NCBI RefSeq assembly: GCF_001017125.1 | Contig: NZ_JXOJ01000002.1 | Location: 161,033 to 225,032, forward strand | From: Methanoculleus sediminis | GTDB lineage: Archaea > Halobacteriota > Methanomicrobia > Methanomicrobiales > Methanoculleaceae | DNA: 64,000 bases | Direction of reading: 5' to 3' | Shown here: positions 1 through 8,742 of the stretch, piece after piece | Layout: every line of letters starts with the position of its first letter | Position numbering within the stretch: position 1 is the first letter of the stretch | Program-made: the position numbers and the translations under genes | The notes under the pieces: model-generated | The model's database searches: none | The model's input: the letters and a program-made list of their open reading frames with translations, nothing else | Told to the model about the DNA's origin: nothing

Positions 1-160
1 TTCACACCTCGCACACTCGGTGCTCAAACTCCTTCCCCTTCGGGGAAGTCGCCCTTCACACCTCGCACACTCGGTGCTCAAACTCCCTCCCCTTCGGGGA
101 AGTCGCCCTTCACACCTCGCACACTCGGTGCTCAAACTCCTTCCCCTTCGGGGAAGTCGT
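1..160. repeat. 54-bp tandem repeat, three copies, each with two hairpins
   Basis: Three near-identical 54-bp units run from the window edge (1-54, 55-108, 109-160); copy 2 differs by a T to C change. Each unit holds two short inverted repeats: GCAC/GTGC around ACTCG, and CTTCCCC/GGGGAAG around TTC. Each is followed by a short linker, TCAAACTCC or TCGCCC. The array may continue upstream. It lies just before cofG and has no convincing coding frame. It belongs to the same style of hairpin DNA seen at 14340-14602 and 30600-30790. Confidence 0.9.
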
Positions 161-201
161 TCTTCGCGCGAGTCGGCGGCGTTTGGTAACTAAAGGTTCA
201 T

Positions 202-1221
202 GTGAGACAATGCCGACATGTACCCATGCACCGCCGCGTGATCACCTTCTCAAGGAACGCGTTTCTCCCCCTGACGACGGTCTGCGTAAACCGCTGCGGC
301 TACTGCTGTTTCCGCACCCCGGTGCGGGAAGGGTGCGTCATGCCGCCCGATGAAGCCACCCGGACGCTTGATGCGAGCGCGGCCCTCGGGTGCACGGAAG
401 CGCTCTTCACCTTCGGAGAACGGCCCGGCGCGGTGCCGGGCTTTAACGAGATGCTCGGGCGGCTCGGCTACGCGGATATCCTCGACTACGTCTACGGCCT
501 CTCTCTTGCGGCCATCGAGCGCGGCCTCCTCCCGCACACCAACGCCGGCATCCTCTCCTACGGGGAACTCGACCGGCTTCGCGAGGTGAACGCAAGCATG
601 GGGCTGATGCTCGAGACGACCGCGGATGTCGCCGCACACCGCGACTCCCCGGGAAAGGACCCGGCGGTCAGGATAGAGATGATCGAGAACGCCGGGAAAC
701 TCTCGATCCCATTCACGACCGGCATCCTGCTCGGGATCGGCGAGACAATGGACGACCGCGAGGAGTCGCTCCGGGTCATCGGCGACCTCCACACACGCTT
801 TGGCCACATCCAGGAGGTCATCGTCCAGAACTTCTGCCCGAAACCCGGGACTGCGATGTCGGATGCGGCGGTTCCCGGCACCGACGAGATCTGTACGACG
901 ATCAGCCTCGCACGCGAGATCCTTCCGGCAGACGTGGCGGTGCAGATACCCCCGAACCTCGCGGACGCATCCCATCTCATCGGGTGCGGCGTCAACGACC
1001 TCGGCGGGGTCTCCCCGCTCACCATCGATTACGTCAACCCGGAGCACCCCTGGCCGCAGCTCGACGAACTCCGGCGGATCGCCGGGGACGCCGAACTCCG
1101 CGAACGGCTCTGCATCTACCCGCAGTACATCGAGAAGGGCTGGTACTCTTCCCGGCTCGAACCCCTGATCCGGCGGCTCGCAGAGAAGATTGCTGCACCC
1201 GGCCGGGACGCGGGTGCATAA
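202..1221 (+). CDS. cofG: CofG, 7,8-didemethyl-8-hydroxy-5-deazariboflavin synthase subunit 1
   Basis: Radical-SAM half of FO synthase, which builds the deazaflavin chromophore of coenzyme F420 together with CofH. The N-terminal CVNRCGYC carries the CxxxCxxC iron-sulfur motif, and the C-terminus has the family ending around IYPQYIEKGWY. The start could be GTG at 202, with AAAGG upstream, or ATG at 226; the longer form is given (339 residues). No cofH is visible nearby, so the partner must be encoded elsewhere. The gene is cytosolic and is followed by purC. Confidence 0.93.
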   Translation: MRQCRHVPMHRRVITFSRNAFLPLTTVCVNRCGYCCFRTPVREGCVMPPDEATRTLDASAALGCTEALFTFGERPGAVPGFNEMLGRLGYADILDYVYGLSLAAIERGLLPHTNAGILSYGELDRLREVNASMGLMLETTADVAAHRDSPGKDPAVRIEMIENAGKLSIPFTTGILLGIGETMDDREESLRVIGDLHTRFGHIQEVIVQNFCPKPGTAMSDAAVPGTDEICTTISLAREILPADVAVQIPPNLADASHLIGCGVNDLGGVSPLTIDYVNPEHPWPQLDELRRIAGDAELRERLCIYPQYIEKGWYSSRLEPLIRRLAEKIAAPGRDAGA

Positions 1222-1264
1222 CCTCATGACAAATCCCGGACAACACATATCAGGAGATCTGGCC

Positions 1265-1990
1265 ATGAAACAGGTTGACCTCCTCTACACGGGGAAGGCT
1301 AAATCCGTCTACCGCACCGACGACCCGGAAGTATACATCATGAAGTTCCGGGACGACATCACGGCGTTCGACGGCGAGAAGAAAGACACCCTGGAAGGAA
1401 AAGGGAAGTACAACGCGGAAGTTTCGACCTTCATCTTCAGGTACCTGGAAGAGCACGGGATCCGGACGCATTACCTCGCGAGCATCGAGCCCGGCGTCAT
1501 CGCCGTGCGGAACCTTACGATGATCCCGCTCGAGGTGATCGTGAGAAACGTTGCGGCCGGCTCAATCGTGCGCAACTACCCGTTCCGGGAAGGAGAACCG
1601 CTCGATCCGCCGTTGATCGTCATCGACTACAAGAGCGACGCCCACCACGATCCGATGCTGAACGACGACCTGATCTACGCTCTCGGTCTTGCTACGCCCG
1701 AAGAGCTCGACCAGATCAAGGCCATGGCGCTCGCGATAAACCAGCTGCTCTCGGAGTACCTCGACCTGCGCGGCATCACCCTGGTCGATTTCAAGATGGA
1801 GTTCGGCCGTTACAACGGCGAGATCGTCCTCGGCGACGAGATCAGCATGGACTCGATGCGGCTCTGGGACAAAGAGACCGGAACATCCCTCGACAAGGAT
1901 GTCTACCGGTTCGGCAAGGGGGACGTCATGGAGACCTACGCCGGCGTCGCGAAACGGATTCTCTCCCCGCCCTGGGGCGAGCCTGCATGA
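1265..1990 (+). CDS. purC: PurC, SAICAR synthetase
   Basis: Phosphoribosylaminoimidazole-succinocarboxamide synthase, purine biosynthesis (CAIR + Asp + ATP to SAICAR). Family signatures are an N-terminal LLYTGKAKSVY, the central LEVIVRNVAAGS, and LVDFKMEFG followed by LGDEIS. The ATG at 1265 is preceded by AGGAGA and gives 241 residues, normal for the family; in-frame upstream codons would add a non-conserved extension. A scrap of a purQ-like gene follows directly, suggesting this was once part of a larger pur operon. Confidence 0.96.
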   Translation: MKQVDLLYTGKAKSVYRTDDPEVYIMKFRDDITAFDGEKKDTLEGKGKYNAEVSTFIFRYLEEHGIRTHYLASIEPGVIAVRNLTMIPLEVIVRNVAAGSIVRNYPFREGEPLDPPLIVIDYKSDAHHDPMLNDDLIYALGLATPEELDQIKAMALAINQLLSEYLDLRGITLVDFKMEFGRYNGEIVLGDEISMDSMRLWDKETGTSLDKDVYRFGKGDVMETYAGVAKRILSPPWGEPA

Positions 1991-2037
1991 GGTGCACCGT
2001 AGCCGCCACCAGTGCGGAGAGGCGCTGCATCGGCCCC

Positions 2038-2164
2038 GTGGAGGTGCTCGCACGGCTGAACCGCGAAGGACGGTTCGGGGGAGAACATCGCCGGTGTCCT
2101 CTCCGAGGGCAGGGATGTGCTCGCGATGATGCCGCACCCCGAGTCAAAATCTTTAACTCGATGA
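2038..2164 (+). pseudogene. Decayed PurQ (FGAM synthetase glutaminase) C-terminal remnant
   Basis: A reading frame from 2081 encodes ENIAGVLSEGRDVLAMMPHP, which matches the C-terminal end of PurQ-type glutaminase subunits (NIAG...GMMPHPE). The catalytic Cys region is absent. The preceding VEVLARLNREGRF lies in another frame, so at least one frameshift near 2080 separates the pieces, and the frame then ends early at 2162. Its place straight after purC fits a collapsed purC-purS-purQ cluster. The match is by motif only. Confidence 0.6.
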
Positions 2165-2218
2165 TGGCCTATATCGAAGAGTACAGGCGCCAGCGAGTTG
2201 TACAATAGGAGTTTTATT

Positions 2219-2497
2219 ATGAGTGAAGATGGGATCGAAGAGGCGCGGGCCAGGGCAAAAGAGTACGCGAAGGAGAAGGGCTACATTTTAAACGTCGACG
2301 AGAAGCAGCTCGAGGCGGTTCTCCGCGGGCTCGCCCGGAACAAGGAGCGGTTCGGGGAGGCATACTGCCCCTGCAGGCTCCGGAGCGGCGACCCCGAAAA
2401 GGACCGGATCATCGTCTGCCCCTGCATCTATCACGAGGAAGAGATCGGGGAGCAGGGCACCTGCCACTGCCGGCTGTTCTTCAAGAAGGGCGAATAA
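2219..2497 (+). CDS. Ferredoxin-thioredoxin reductase catalytic-subunit-like protein
   Basis: This 92-residue cytosolic protein has the Cys pattern of the FTR catalytic (beta) chain: CPC at 50-52, CPC at 67-69 and CHC at 82-84. In the family these ligate a 4Fe-4S cluster next to a redox-active disulfide that reduces thioredoxin with ferredoxin electrons. The ATG at 2219 follows AGGAG, so the in-frame ATG at 2198 is not preferred. No variable subunit is present, as is usual for methanogen FTR homologues. A T-run ends the unit. Confidence 0.9.
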   Translation: MSEDGIEEARARAKEYAKEKGYILNVDEKQLEAVLRGLARNKERFGEAYCPCRLRSGDPEKDRIIVCPCIYHEEEIGEQGTCHCRLFFKKGE

Positions 2498-2498
2498 C

Positions 2499-2505
2499 TT
2501 TTTTT
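2499..2505 (+). terminator. Oligo-T terminator after the FTR-like gene
   Basis: Seven consecutive T residues begin two bases past the stop codon at 2497. Short T-runs without an obligatory hairpin are typical archaeal terminators. Confidence 0.5.
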
Positions 2506-2650
2506 CGGCCCGGCAGCCGTACTGCGCAAATCCGGCCGAGCGAGGCTCGAGCTCCGGCTCTTTGACCCGTCGCGCTCCAAATCGTCACCACTCGTACCAG
2601 CACTACTCGTGCGCGACCTTCGGATTGACTGGCACGGATTCCCACAGGAA

Positions 2651-2675
2651 ATCGCACCTTCGGTGCTCAAGCGCC
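2651..2675. repeat. Single hairpin module, GCACC-TTC-GGTGC plus linker
   Basis: A perfect 5-bp inverted repeat (2654-2658 and 2662-2666) with loop TTC is followed by TCAAGCGCC. It has the stem-plus-linker layout of the hairpin blocks elsewhere in the window. The rest of 2506-2693 shows no gene. Confidence 0.55.
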
Positions 2676-2693
2676 AACCCTATGGCCCATCCT

Positions 2694-4343
2694 TCATCGC
2701 CGGAGGCCGCGGCTGTATCTGAGGACGTTGTAGACTGCATAGAACCCGACGATCACCGCGAAGACGTAACCCAGCGTGGCGAGAACCGAGACGTACCCGG
2801 GAACAGGGATATCGGCAATCCTGAGAACCAGCGACGACCCCACGACGATCGCGGCGACCACCACCCCGACGATGATCTTGTCGCTCGTCCGGTCGATGAC
2901 GCCGACGATCCGGTCGAGGTCGTGGTTCTCGAGCTCGAGCGTGACGGTGCCCTCCGAGAGGGTTTTCAAGGTCTCGTTCACGTTTCCGGGGATGGCAAGC
3001 AGGCCTTCCGCCGCGTCCACGATCGACCGCACCGCGCCCGTCACGTTCTCCGGGGAGAGGCGCTGCTGCGCGGCGATCTCCAGCAGATACGGCCGGATCC
3101 TCTGGTCGAAGTTGAACGCGGGATCGAGCCGGGTGCCGACGTCCATCACCATGACGATCACCTTCATCATCAGCATCAGGGTGGACGGCACCCGGATATG
3201 GTACCGCCGGAGGGTGTCGGTCAGGCCGCGGATCGCGATCGCGAAGTTCACCCGTTCAAGTTTCATCTCCCGGTAATCCAGCATGACGAGGTAGAGGTCG
3301 TCTTTTACGGCATCGAGGTCCGCCGGGTTGATACGCACGTCGATCTTCCCGAGCGCTGTGATCACGCCGGCGACGTCCTTGCGGGTCATGGCAAGGAGGA
3401 GGTCGACAAAGACCCGCCTTCTCTCCGGGCGGAGAACGCCGACGATGCCGTAGTCGAGGAAGACGATCTCCCCGAGTTCGGTTACCAGAAGGTTTCCCGG
3501 GTGGGGATCGCCGTGAAAGAACCCGTCGACGAAGATCTGCCGGACGTAGGCGGCAAACCCGGTGTCGGCGATCTCTTCCGGGAAGAGACCGAGGGCCCGG
3601 ATCGCCTCCACATCGTCGATCCGCACGCCTTCGACGTAGTCCATGGCAAGCAGACGGGGGCCGGAGATCTGCCAGTAAATCCGGGGGATCTTTACGCATT
3701 CCAGATCCTGCAGGTTCCGCCTGAGACGCTCCGCGTTCGCCCCGTCCTGGGTGAAGTCCAGTTCGCGCCGGATCTGGACCGAGAACTCGTCCATCATGCC
3801 CTGCAGGTTGTATACCCGCAGGTCCGGGAAGATCGACTCCACCCGGGTCACGAGCGACTGCAGGATCAGAAGATCGGTCTCGATGAGGTCGACGATCCCC
3901 GGGCGTTGCACCTTGAGGGCGACGACATGACCGTCCCTCGTCACCGCGCGGTGCACCTGCGAGAGAGAGGCCGCCGCAACCGGCTCCTCCTCGATGATGT
4001 CGAAACACTCCTCGAGGTTCGGACAGTACTCCATGATCACCGGCCGGATCTCCGCAAACGGAACCGGGGCAACCCGGTCCTGAAGCTTCTGCAACTCCTC
4101 GATCAGTTCGGGCGGCAGGAGCTCTCGCCGGGTGCTCATGATCTGGCCGAACTTGATGTAGGTCGGCCCCAGCTCCTCGACCGCAAGCCGGATCCGCTCG
4201 TAGACCGATCGCTTCTCTTCGGGAGCCCTCCGGAATACCCGCAGCCGCTCGGCCCCGGGAATGACCTCCTCGACGAGAACTCCGAAACCGTACTTGACGA
4301 GCACATCCGCGATCTGGCGGTAGCGCCGGAGCCGGGTGACCAT
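2694..4343 (-). CDS. ABC1/AarF/UbiB-family atypical kinase
   Basis: Protein-kinase-like ATPase of the UbiB/COQ8 family. In bacteria and mitochondria members support quinone synthesis; in methanogens the substrate is unknown and probably a membrane isoprenoid lipid. Visible are the KxGQ motif (KFGQIMSTR, 64-72), the Ala-rich nucleotide loop AAASLSQVH, the VALKVQRPG lysine (K144), HGDPHPGN and FLDYG. Two hydrophobic helices close the C-terminus, so it is probably membrane-tethered. The start at 4343 gives 549 residues; an upstream in-frame ATG at 4463 would overlap the MFS gene and adds low-complexity sequence. Confidence 0.9.
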   Translation of the reverse strand: MVTRLRRYRQIADVLVKYGFGVLVEEVIPGAERLRVFRRAPEEKRSVYERIRLAVEELGPTYIKFGQIMSTRRELLPPELIEELQKLQDRVAPVPFAEIRPVIMEYCPNLEECFDIIEEEPVAAASLSQVHRAVTRDGHVVALKVQRPGIVDLIETDLLILQSLVTRVESIFPDLRVYNLQGMMDEFSVQIRRELDFTQDGANAERLRRNLQDLECVKIPRIYWQISGPRLLAMDYVEGVRIDDVEAIRALGLFPEEIADTGFAAYVRQIFVDGFFHGDPHPGNLLVTELGEIVFLDYGIVGVLRPERRRVFVDLLLAMTRKDVAGVITALGKIDVRINPADLDAVKDDLYLVMLDYREMKLERVNFAIAIRGLTDTLRRYHIRVPSTLMLMMKVIVMVMDVGTRLDPAFNFDQRIRPYLLEIAAQQRLSPENVTGAVRSIVDAAEGLLAIPGNVNETLKTLSEGTVTLELENHDLDRIVGVIDRTSDKIIVGVVVAAIVVGSSLVLRIADIPVPGYVSVLATLGYVFAVIVGFYAVYNVLRYSRGLRR

Positions 4344-4386
4344 CGGCGATGAATCCGCACTCCCGATACTTAAGGGATGGGGCGGA

Positions 4387-5556
4387 TCATCCCCGGGAGG
4401 GGAGCCGGCCCCGGACAAGAGACTTCCAGGGGTAGGGGACGAAGAGGAAGAGCGGCACGGCAAGGACGATCGCGAGCGGGATCGTTGCGAGCCCGAGCGT
4501 CAGCGTGGTCATATCGGCGATCCAGCCGGTGACCGAGACACCCATCCCACCCACGCCGACCGCGAGCCCGAGCATCAGGCCGGAGACGAGCCCGACGTTG
4601 CCCGGGGCAATCTCGTGGGCCATGGCGACGGTGACGGCGAAGGTCGACCAGAGGATGAACCCGAAGACTATCAGCGCGGCGAGCGAGAGGATGCCCTCCG
4701 TGGTGAGGAATACGACGAACGGCGGGATGGCGGTGACAAGCCCGATGATCGTGTACTCTTTGCGGCCGTAACGGTCGGAGAGCACACCGCCGACGACCTG
4801 CCCCACGACCCCGGCGATGAGCGTGCCCGAGACCAGGATATTCGCGGTCACGAGGTCGAACCCCCGCATGGTGAGGATGGTGGGGAGGAAGGCGACCGAG
4901 CCGAAGATCGCCCACGCCCTGAAGCCCGAGGCCGCGACCAGGAGAGCGACTGCCCGGTAGGAGGGTTTGGCGGCGGGCGCGCGCGTCTCCGGGACGGCGG
5001 CGCGGTCGGGGGCGGGGAGGATGCGCCTGAGTGCCACCGCGATCGCGATGCCGGGGACGGCGAGGACGACGAGGCCCGGAAGGCCCATCAGCCCGACGGC
5101 GACCCCGGCGCAGATGGGGCCGATCGCGTAGCCCAGGTTGCCGCCGATGACGAAGTAGGAGGTGATCCGGCCCCGGATCGAGTCACTGGCCAGACGGCTG
5201 ACGGTGCCGAGCGCGCTCGGGTGGAAGAAGGCGTGCCCGAGCGCCGCAACGGCTACGGACGCGAGCACGAGGAAGTAGTTGTCCAGAAGGCCGACGATGG
5301 AGATGAAGATCGCGCTTATGGCCACGCTCGTGCCGACGTGGACGGCAAACCCCCGGGTATCGAAGACCCAGCCGACGAGCGGCTGCACGAACGACGACGT
5401 GAGGTTGTAGACCGTGACGATCAGCCCGGCGAGGAAGAACGAGTAACCCTGGTCCGCGATGAGGAGCGGCAGGATTGCAGGGAGAACGGGCGAATAGAGG
5501 TCGGTCACCAGGTGGGCGGCGGAGAGCCCCCAGACGGGTTTGGTATCAACAGTCAC
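4387..5556 (-). CDS. MFS transporter, fosmidomycin-resistance (Fsr)-like
   Basis: A 389-residue polytopic protein with about twelve hydrophobic segments. The N-terminus AAHLVTDLYSPVLPAILPLL resembles the Fsr-type MFS subfamily, and the conserved loop is present twice in degenerate form (GWVFDTRG and GVLSDRYGRKE). It is probably a proton-coupled exporter of a small molecule; the substrate cannot be deduced. It lies 43 bp upstream of the UbiB-like gene and 5 bp after the methyltransferase stop, all on the minus strand. Confidence 0.88.
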   Translation of the reverse strand: MTVDTKPVWGLSAAHLVTDLYSPVLPAILPLLIADQGYSFFLAGLIVTVYNLTSSFVQPLVGWVFDTRGFAVHVGTSVAISAIFISIVGLLDNYFLVLASVAVAALGHAFFHPSALGTVSRLASDSIRGRITSYFVIGGNLGYAIGPICAGVAVGLMGLPGLVVLAVPGIAIAVALRRILPAPDRAAVPETRAPAAKPSYRAVALLVAASGFRAWAIFGSVAFLPTILTMRGFDLVTANILVSGTLIAGVVGQVVGGVLSDRYGRKEYTIIGLVTAIPPFVVFLTTEGILSLAALIVFGFILWSTFAVTVAMAHEIAPGNVGLVSGLMLGLAVGVGGMGVSVTGWIADMTTLTLGLATIPLAIVLAVPLFLFVPYPWKSLVRGRLPSRG

Positions 5557-5561
5557 TATTG

Positions 5562-6173
5562 TCAGATCCTCTTTAAACGTATGACCTCAACCGTGATATC
5601 CACTCGGTCCTTGCGGTGGTGCGCAAACGTCCGCCGCATGGGAAACGCGCACCGTATCACCTCCTCGATCGTTGCCCGGCCTTCCGTATAGGCGGCGACG
5701 AACGGTGCCGAGCCCTCGTTGAAGATGCCGTAGACGACCTCCCCGAGTTCGAGCGCCCGATCGATGAACGGCCGGTCGGCGTGCGCCTTCTGCGCCCCGA
5801 ACGGCGGGTTCACCACGACGGTTTCGCAGGCGAGCCCCTGCCACCCGACGCCGGGGTCGCGGACGTCGGCGACCAGGAACTCGACGGCGATGCCGAACGT
5901 CTCCGCGTTCCGCCGGGCGACGGCTATCGCCGCCGGGTCGATGTCGAGTCCGGTCACGCGGGAGGCGCCGAGGAGGGCGGCGCCGCAGGCGAGGATCCCT
6001 GTTCCGCACCCGAGGTCGCAGACCCACCGTCCCTCGATCGCGCCCTGCATCGCGGCGTGGTGGAGGAGGCGGGCCGCCACCGGCGCCGGGGTCTGGTACT
6101 GTTCGAGCCGGGCCGTCGGCCGCTCGAACCCTTCCAGGCGTTCGAGCCGCATCTCAAGTTGCCGCAGGTTCAT
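5562..6173 (-). CDS. METTL5-like N6-adenosine RNA methyltransferase
   Basis: Class I SAM methyltransferase of 203 residues. DLGCGTG (53-59) is the SAM-binding loop and NPPF (122-125) is the adenine-N6 catalytic motif. The N-terminus LEQYQTPAPVAARLL is typical of the METTL5/archaeal COG2263 family, which modifies an adenosine of small-subunit rRNA. The start overlaps the end of dph2 by 4 bp, so translation is probably coupled with a second gene of translation-apparatus maturation. Confidence 0.92.
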   Translation of the reverse strand: MNLRQLEMRLERLEGFERPTARLEQYQTPAPVAARLLHHAAMQGAIEGRWVCDLGCGTGILACGAALLGASRVTGLDIDPAAIAVARRNAETFGIAVEFLVADVRDPGVGWQGLACETVVVNPPFGAQKAHADRPFIDRALELGEVVYGIFNEGSAPFVAAYTEGRATIEEVIRCAFPMRRTFAHHRKDRVDITVEVIRLKRI

Positions 6174-7123
6174 GGCGCGAGGTACTCGTCGATGGCATAG
6201 TCGTCCCAGTCCCGGGCCCCGCAGAGGATCTCGAACTCCGGCGGGGTCAGCACCGGGACGGGGAACCGGATCTGGTCGTCGTAGGCGAGCCGGGGGCAGG
6301 CGGTGTTCACGTAAGCCCCGAATCCAAGGTCGAGCATCTCGGCAGGCGAGACCTCGCGCATTGCGACCAGGAACGCCCGGTCGGAGAGGGCGGCGAGCCT
6401 TCGCGCGAGATTCGTCCGCTGCTGCCCGCTCTTGGTGCTGACGATGATCCCGTAGTTCGCGGCGTCCCGCGCCTTCTCCATCACCGCAGCCCGGCGGCGG
6501 ACCAGGCGGTCGGCATCCACCTCCTGCGCCTCGCGGGTGTAGGGATCGAGCGCGACCACGCGGGAGCGGGTCGCGAGCCGGATGCCGATGGGGTGAAAGA
6601 CTCCCGTCCCCACGAAGAGAATCTCGTCCGCTCCCGTCGCCCGTGCGGCGGCGAAGTTGCACCCGAGCACCTGCCCCGGGATCGGCGTCCGGCCGTCGCC
6701 GGGGGCGACGACTGCTTCGATGCCGTGCTCGCGGAGATAGGCCGCCATCGCACCGAGCAGGTGGACGTGCTGGACGGTGGTGACGAGGCCGACGCGCCGG
6801 CCGGTGAGAAGAGGAAGGGCTTTCTCCAGCACGTTAACGTCGAAGTCGAACCGGACGGGCTCGTAGATGACATCGGTGCGCTCCTCGACCGGTGCGTGGC
6901 CGAAGTGCACCAGAACGTCCGCATACCGGAGCGCATCGAGCGCGAGGTCGCAGCCCCCGTAGCAGGGGTCGCCGCTGACGATCACCTCGAATCCCTCGCG
7001 GCGGAGGGCGGCGGCCGTTCCCGGCGCCTGCCGGGCGAGCCCGGCGGGGAACTGGAGGGCCACCGACCGCACCCCGCGCTCGCGGAGCCTTCCGATGAGA
7101 TCAGAGACAGGTATCAACGACAC
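6170..7123 (-). CDS. dph2: Dph2, diphthamide synthesis enzyme
   Basis: Transfers the 3-amino-3-carboxypropyl group of SAM to a histidine of elongation factor 2, using a 4Fe-4S cluster held by three separated Cys. Candidates are visible in GDPCYGGCD, VLGCNFAAA and NTACPRLAYDD. A GTG start at 7123 gives about 317 residues and overlaps the hpt stop by 23 bp; the longer frame to 7186 adds an Arg/Ser-rich stretch that is probably antisense noise. It sits between hpt and a methyltransferase in one minus-strand run. Confidence 0.9.
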   Translation of the reverse strand: MSLIPVSDLIGRLRERGVRSVALQFPAGLARQAPGTAAALRREGFEVIVSGDPCYGGCDLALDALRYADVLVHFGHAPVEERTDVIYEPVRFDFDVNVLEKALPLLTGRRVGLVTTVQHVHLLGAMAAYLREHGIEAVVAPGDGRTPIPGQVLGCNFAAARATGADEILFVGTGVFHPIGIRLATRSRVVALDPYTREAQEVDADRLVRRRAAVMEKARDAANYGIIVSTKSGQQRTNLARRLAALSDRAFLVAMREVSPAEMLDLGFGAYVNTACPRLAYDDQIRFPVPVLTPPEFEILCGARDWDDYAIDEYLAP

Positions 7124-7661
7124 GCACCTGCGTCTCGGAGACCTCGATCTTGACCAGGGTCTTGAGCGGGCGGCCGATATCCGCATCGCCCCGGCCGATG
7201 ACCACGCAGATGTCGGCGATCTCGGCGCCTGTGCTCTCTATCGCGCTGATGAGGGCGCGGAGCGTCCCGCCGGTGCTGCAGACGTCGTCGATGATCACGA
7301 CCCGTTCGCCTGCGGCGACGCCGTTCAGGTAGAGCTCGCCCTTCGAGTAGCCGGTGGTCTGGTGGACCGCGACCTCGCCGGGGAGGCCGTAGGGGCGTTT
7401 TCGGACGACCACGAGGGGGATATCGGTCATCATCGAGAAGGCGACGCCGATGTGGATGCCCATCGCCTCGCAGACGACGATCTTGTCGATCTTCGCAAGA
7501 TCGAGGTTCCGCACCATGGCGCACCCGATCTCGCGGAGGAGCGCGGGCTCAAGAAGCGGCACCCCGTCGGTGATCGGGTTGATGAAGTAGTTGTACTCTC
7601 CCCGCTTCATGACCGGGGAGGTTTCCAGCGAATGAATCAGGCGTTCAAGCATTTGTATCAC
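7101..7661 (-). CDS. hpt: Archaeal-type hypoxanthine/purine phosphoribosyltransferase
   Basis: Purine salvage enzyme transferring phosphoribosyl from PRPP to a purine base. The PRPP loop is VVIIDDVCSTGGT (121-133). The hydrophobic core VVCEAMGIHIGVAFS and the 186-residue length match the archaeal Hpt/GfcR-like group, some of which also act as purine-responsive regulators, so base specificity is uncertain. No N-terminal HTH of the GfcR type is evident. It overlaps mfnA by 17 bp and dph2 by 23 bp. Confidence 0.88.
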   Translation of the reverse strand: MIQMLERLIHSLETSPVMKRGEYNYFINPITDGVPLLEPALLREIGCAMVRNLDLAKIDKIVVCEAMGIHIGVAFSMMTDIPLVVVRKRPYGLPGEVAVHQTTGYSKGELYLNGVAAGERVVIIDDVCSTGGTLRALISAIESTGAEIADICVVIGRGDADIGRPLKTLVKIEVSETQVRVVDTCL

Positions 7662-8742
7662 TCATATCTACAAGGAATTGCTCGATCACGTCGCGGGTGA
7701 CGTGAGGCATGCAGACGATCCGCATATGCCCGTTCCGGGTCGTCGAGACCCGCCAGCCGGCAGGCGCACGCTCGCAGGAGAACGTAGCCACGTTGACGTC
7801 CGGGGTCACGGCTCTCTGGTAGCCGAGCGTTTCCATCCCCTCGATCAGCCTCCGGCTGTTCTCCATGCACCCGGCGACCACCGCCCGCATGCCGTCCATC
7901 CCCAGGTACTCGAGGACGGCGACCGCCGCGGCCACCGACGCCCCGGGCCGGGTGCCGGCAAGGGTGCACTCCCGCTTCACCGTCAGGTAGGGGGTGTCGA
8001 CGTTGAGGCACGAGAACCATTCCGGGCTCCGCGTGAGGAGGCAACCTGCCGGAATGGTGCTCATCCCCATCTTGTGGGGGTCGACGGAGACGGAGGAGAC
8101 GCCGGGGAGCCGGAAGTCGAACGGGATCGGCCGGTCGAGGAACGGGACCACCATCCCGCCGAACGCGGCGTCGACGTGAAGGAAGACGTTCCGGTCGAGG
8201 GCGATCTCCGAGAGCCGGCTGATCGGGTCGACCATGCCATACTCAGTCGTCCCGACCACCCCGACGAGAGCGACCGTGTTTTCGTCCACGAGAGCGTCGA
8301 CCGCCCCGGTGTCCATCCGGAACTCGGCGTCGAGCGGCACCGTCCGCATTTCGAGTCCGAGGATGTCGCAGGCCTTCGTAAACGAAAAATGGCTCGACGC
8401 CGGGATCACCACGTTCGGGGACTCTGCCTGCTTGAGCCTTTTTGCGATCCGGAGCGCCTGAATGTTCGATTCCGTTCCGCCGCTCGTCGCGTACCCCCCG
8501 GCGTCAGGAAGGTGCATCAGGGTGCCGAGCCTCCGGACGAGGAGATCCTCGAGCGCCGCCGTCCCGGGGAAGAGCCCGGGGTCGCCGAGGTTGGTTTCGA
8601 GGAACATCGCGTGCGCCCGCGCCGCGACCGGGTGGGGCGGCGTGCACATCGAACTCAGGATATTCCGGTAGCCGAGATCCTCCCGCCGTTTCGACGAGAG
8701 GAAGGAGAAAAGGTCTTCCTCAGGGCAACCAACGTCACGCAT
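7645..8742 (-). CDS. mfnA: MfnA, L-tyrosine/L-aspartate decarboxylase
   Basis: PLP-dependent group II decarboxylase. In methanogens it makes tyramine for methanofuran, and in archaea generally beta-alanine for coenzyme A. The PLP lysine lies in VDPHKMGMS, and the substrate/PLP region shows ATSGGTESNIQALR and HVDAAFGG. The start at 8742 (MRDVGCPEED) aligns with the family and gives 365 residues; ATG at 8757 and TTG at 8760 are alternatives. The gene overlaps the ppsA 3' end by 8 bp and the hpt start by 17 bp, indicating one transcript. Confidence 0.93.
   Translation of the reverse strand: MRDVGCPEEDLFSFLSSKRREDLGYRNILSSMCTPPHPVAARAHAMFLETNLGDPGLFPGTAALEDLLVRRLGTLMHLPDAGGYATSGGTESNIQALRIAKRLKQAESPNVVIPASSHFSFTKACDILGLEMRTVPLDAEFRMDTGAVDALVDENTVALVGVVGTTEYGMVDPISRLSEIALDRNVFLHVDAAFGGMVVPFLDRPIPFDFRLPGVSSVSVDPHKMGMSTIPAGCLLTRSPEWFSCLNVDTPYLTVKRECTLAGTRPGASVAAAVAVLEYLGMDGMRAVVAGCMENSRRLIEGMETLGYQRAVTPDVNVATFSCERAPAGWRVSTTRNGHMRIVCMPHVTRDVIEQFLVDMSDTNA

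Noticed and set aside
1-160. Possible CRISPR array
   Set aside because: The 54-bp units are contiguous tandem copies with no unique spacers between repeats, and no cas genes are near.
2562-4352. Long plus-strand open frame antisense to the UbiB-like gene
   Set aside because: The minus strand encodes clear UbiB motifs; the plus frame is rich in Asp/Arg/His with no recognisable domain, as expected for a GC-rich shadow.
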